Shown in pieces: positions 63,935 through 64,000 of a stretch of DNA of 64,000 nucleotides. Source of the DNA: an uncultured Clostridia bacterium (GTDB lineage: Bacteria > Bacillota > Clostridia > UBA1381); contig CAKSGG010000003.1 in the NCBI GenBank assembly GCA_934454215.1, positions 20,428 to 84,427 of the forward strand, read 5' to 3'. Position 1 is the first letter of the stretch. Every line of letters begins with the position of its first letter. The translations under genes and the position numbers were made by a program. Below the pieces are notes generated by a model that ran no database searches, was not told where the DNA came from, and saw only the letters and a program-made list of their open reading frames with translations.

Positions 63935-64000
63935 GTATGACGGGCATATCAATGCTCTGTGGTGAAAGTCCACCGAGGCGTAGTTACCGACGAACTCTAA
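63935..64000 (+). mobile_element. 5' end of a probable group II intron, cut by the window edge
   Basis: GTATGACGGGC (63935) resembles the GUGYG/GUGCGACGGGC 5' end of bacterial group II introns. TGTGGTGAAAGTCCACCGAG forms the small GTGGTGAAAGTCCAC hairpin, and GGCGTAGTTACCGACGAACTCTAA follows, as in domain I of such introns. It starts two bases after the T-run of the nrdDG terminator, the kind of site that class C introns favour. The reverse transcriptase and 3' end are outside the window. Confidence 0.6.

Overview
The window looks like chromosomal DNA from a low-to-moderate-GC anaerobic Firmicute of class Clostridia, probably a gut commensal. The supporting signs are strong TTGACA-17-TATAAT promoters and AGGAGG ribosome sites, spoVG, a Clostridia-type dnaC/hemZ/trmK neighbourhood, anaerobic nrdDG, a sensory [FeFe]-hydrogenase, many intrinsic terminators, and glycosidases for host or plant glycans. 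Genus cannot be fixed from the sequence alone.

Layout. 1-5.1 kb: 3' end of dnaN, MBL hydrolase, hemZ, a DnaC-like helicase loader, a 370-bp gene-free stretch packed with DnaA boxes (candidate oriC), trmK and DHFR. 5.1-9.6 kb: pantothenate/CoA genes panB-panC-panD-coaX separated by copies of a palindromic repeat, then a beta-lactamase-like lipoprotein and a BlaI-type regulator. 9.7-14.2 kb: SGNH hydrolase, purD, greA, glyQS, mscL. 14.4-17.2 kb (minus): chain-length determinant, BY-kinase and a lipoprotein. 17.3-21.3 kb: small-molecule kinase, then the three-gene group-C (sensory) [FeFe]-hydrogenase module with PP2C phosphatase. 21.3-29.2 kb: GH172 enzyme divergent from an AraC regulator, lipoprotein, B12-radical SAM, hpt, HtrA protease, murC. 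29.3-34.3 kb: spoVG, then a lysine riboswitch driving asd-(membrane protein)-dapA-dapB, then a GNAT. 34.4-39.7 kb: GH29-GH2-GH88 glycan cluster. 39.7-42.5 kb (minus): a small accessory island, XRE / ImmA-like protease / DUF4417 / GGRG-type protein / three related 90-residue proteins. 42.6-53.1 kb: L,D-transpeptidase, gapA, recJ, rel, and the classical origin-proximal block yaaA-recF-remB-gyrB. 53.1-58.1 kb: SLOG protein and XRE, metQ-metN-metI, GNAT, pnuC. 58.1-60.8 kb (minus): rpmH-rnpA-yidD-yidC-jag. 61.0-63.9 kb: nrdD-nrdG, a terminator, and what looks like the first 65 bases of a group II intron running off the window.

The most unusual observations are: (1) the MetQ lipoprotein is circularly permuted, with its canonical C-terminal half first and N-terminal half last; (2) a family of intergenic repeats has locus-specific outer arms that change together and stay complementary; (3) the 39.7-42.5 kb island contains small genes with near-identical 45- and 51-bp ends around divergent cores, one of which carries a scar of the upstream gene's 3' end, as expected of toxin-immunity cassette shuffling; (4) a DnaA-box cluster lies 3.3 kb downstream of dnaN, while recF-gyrB and rpmH-rnpA lie 46-57 kb away; (5) a GNAT gene appears to start at an AUA codon behind a strong ribosome site.
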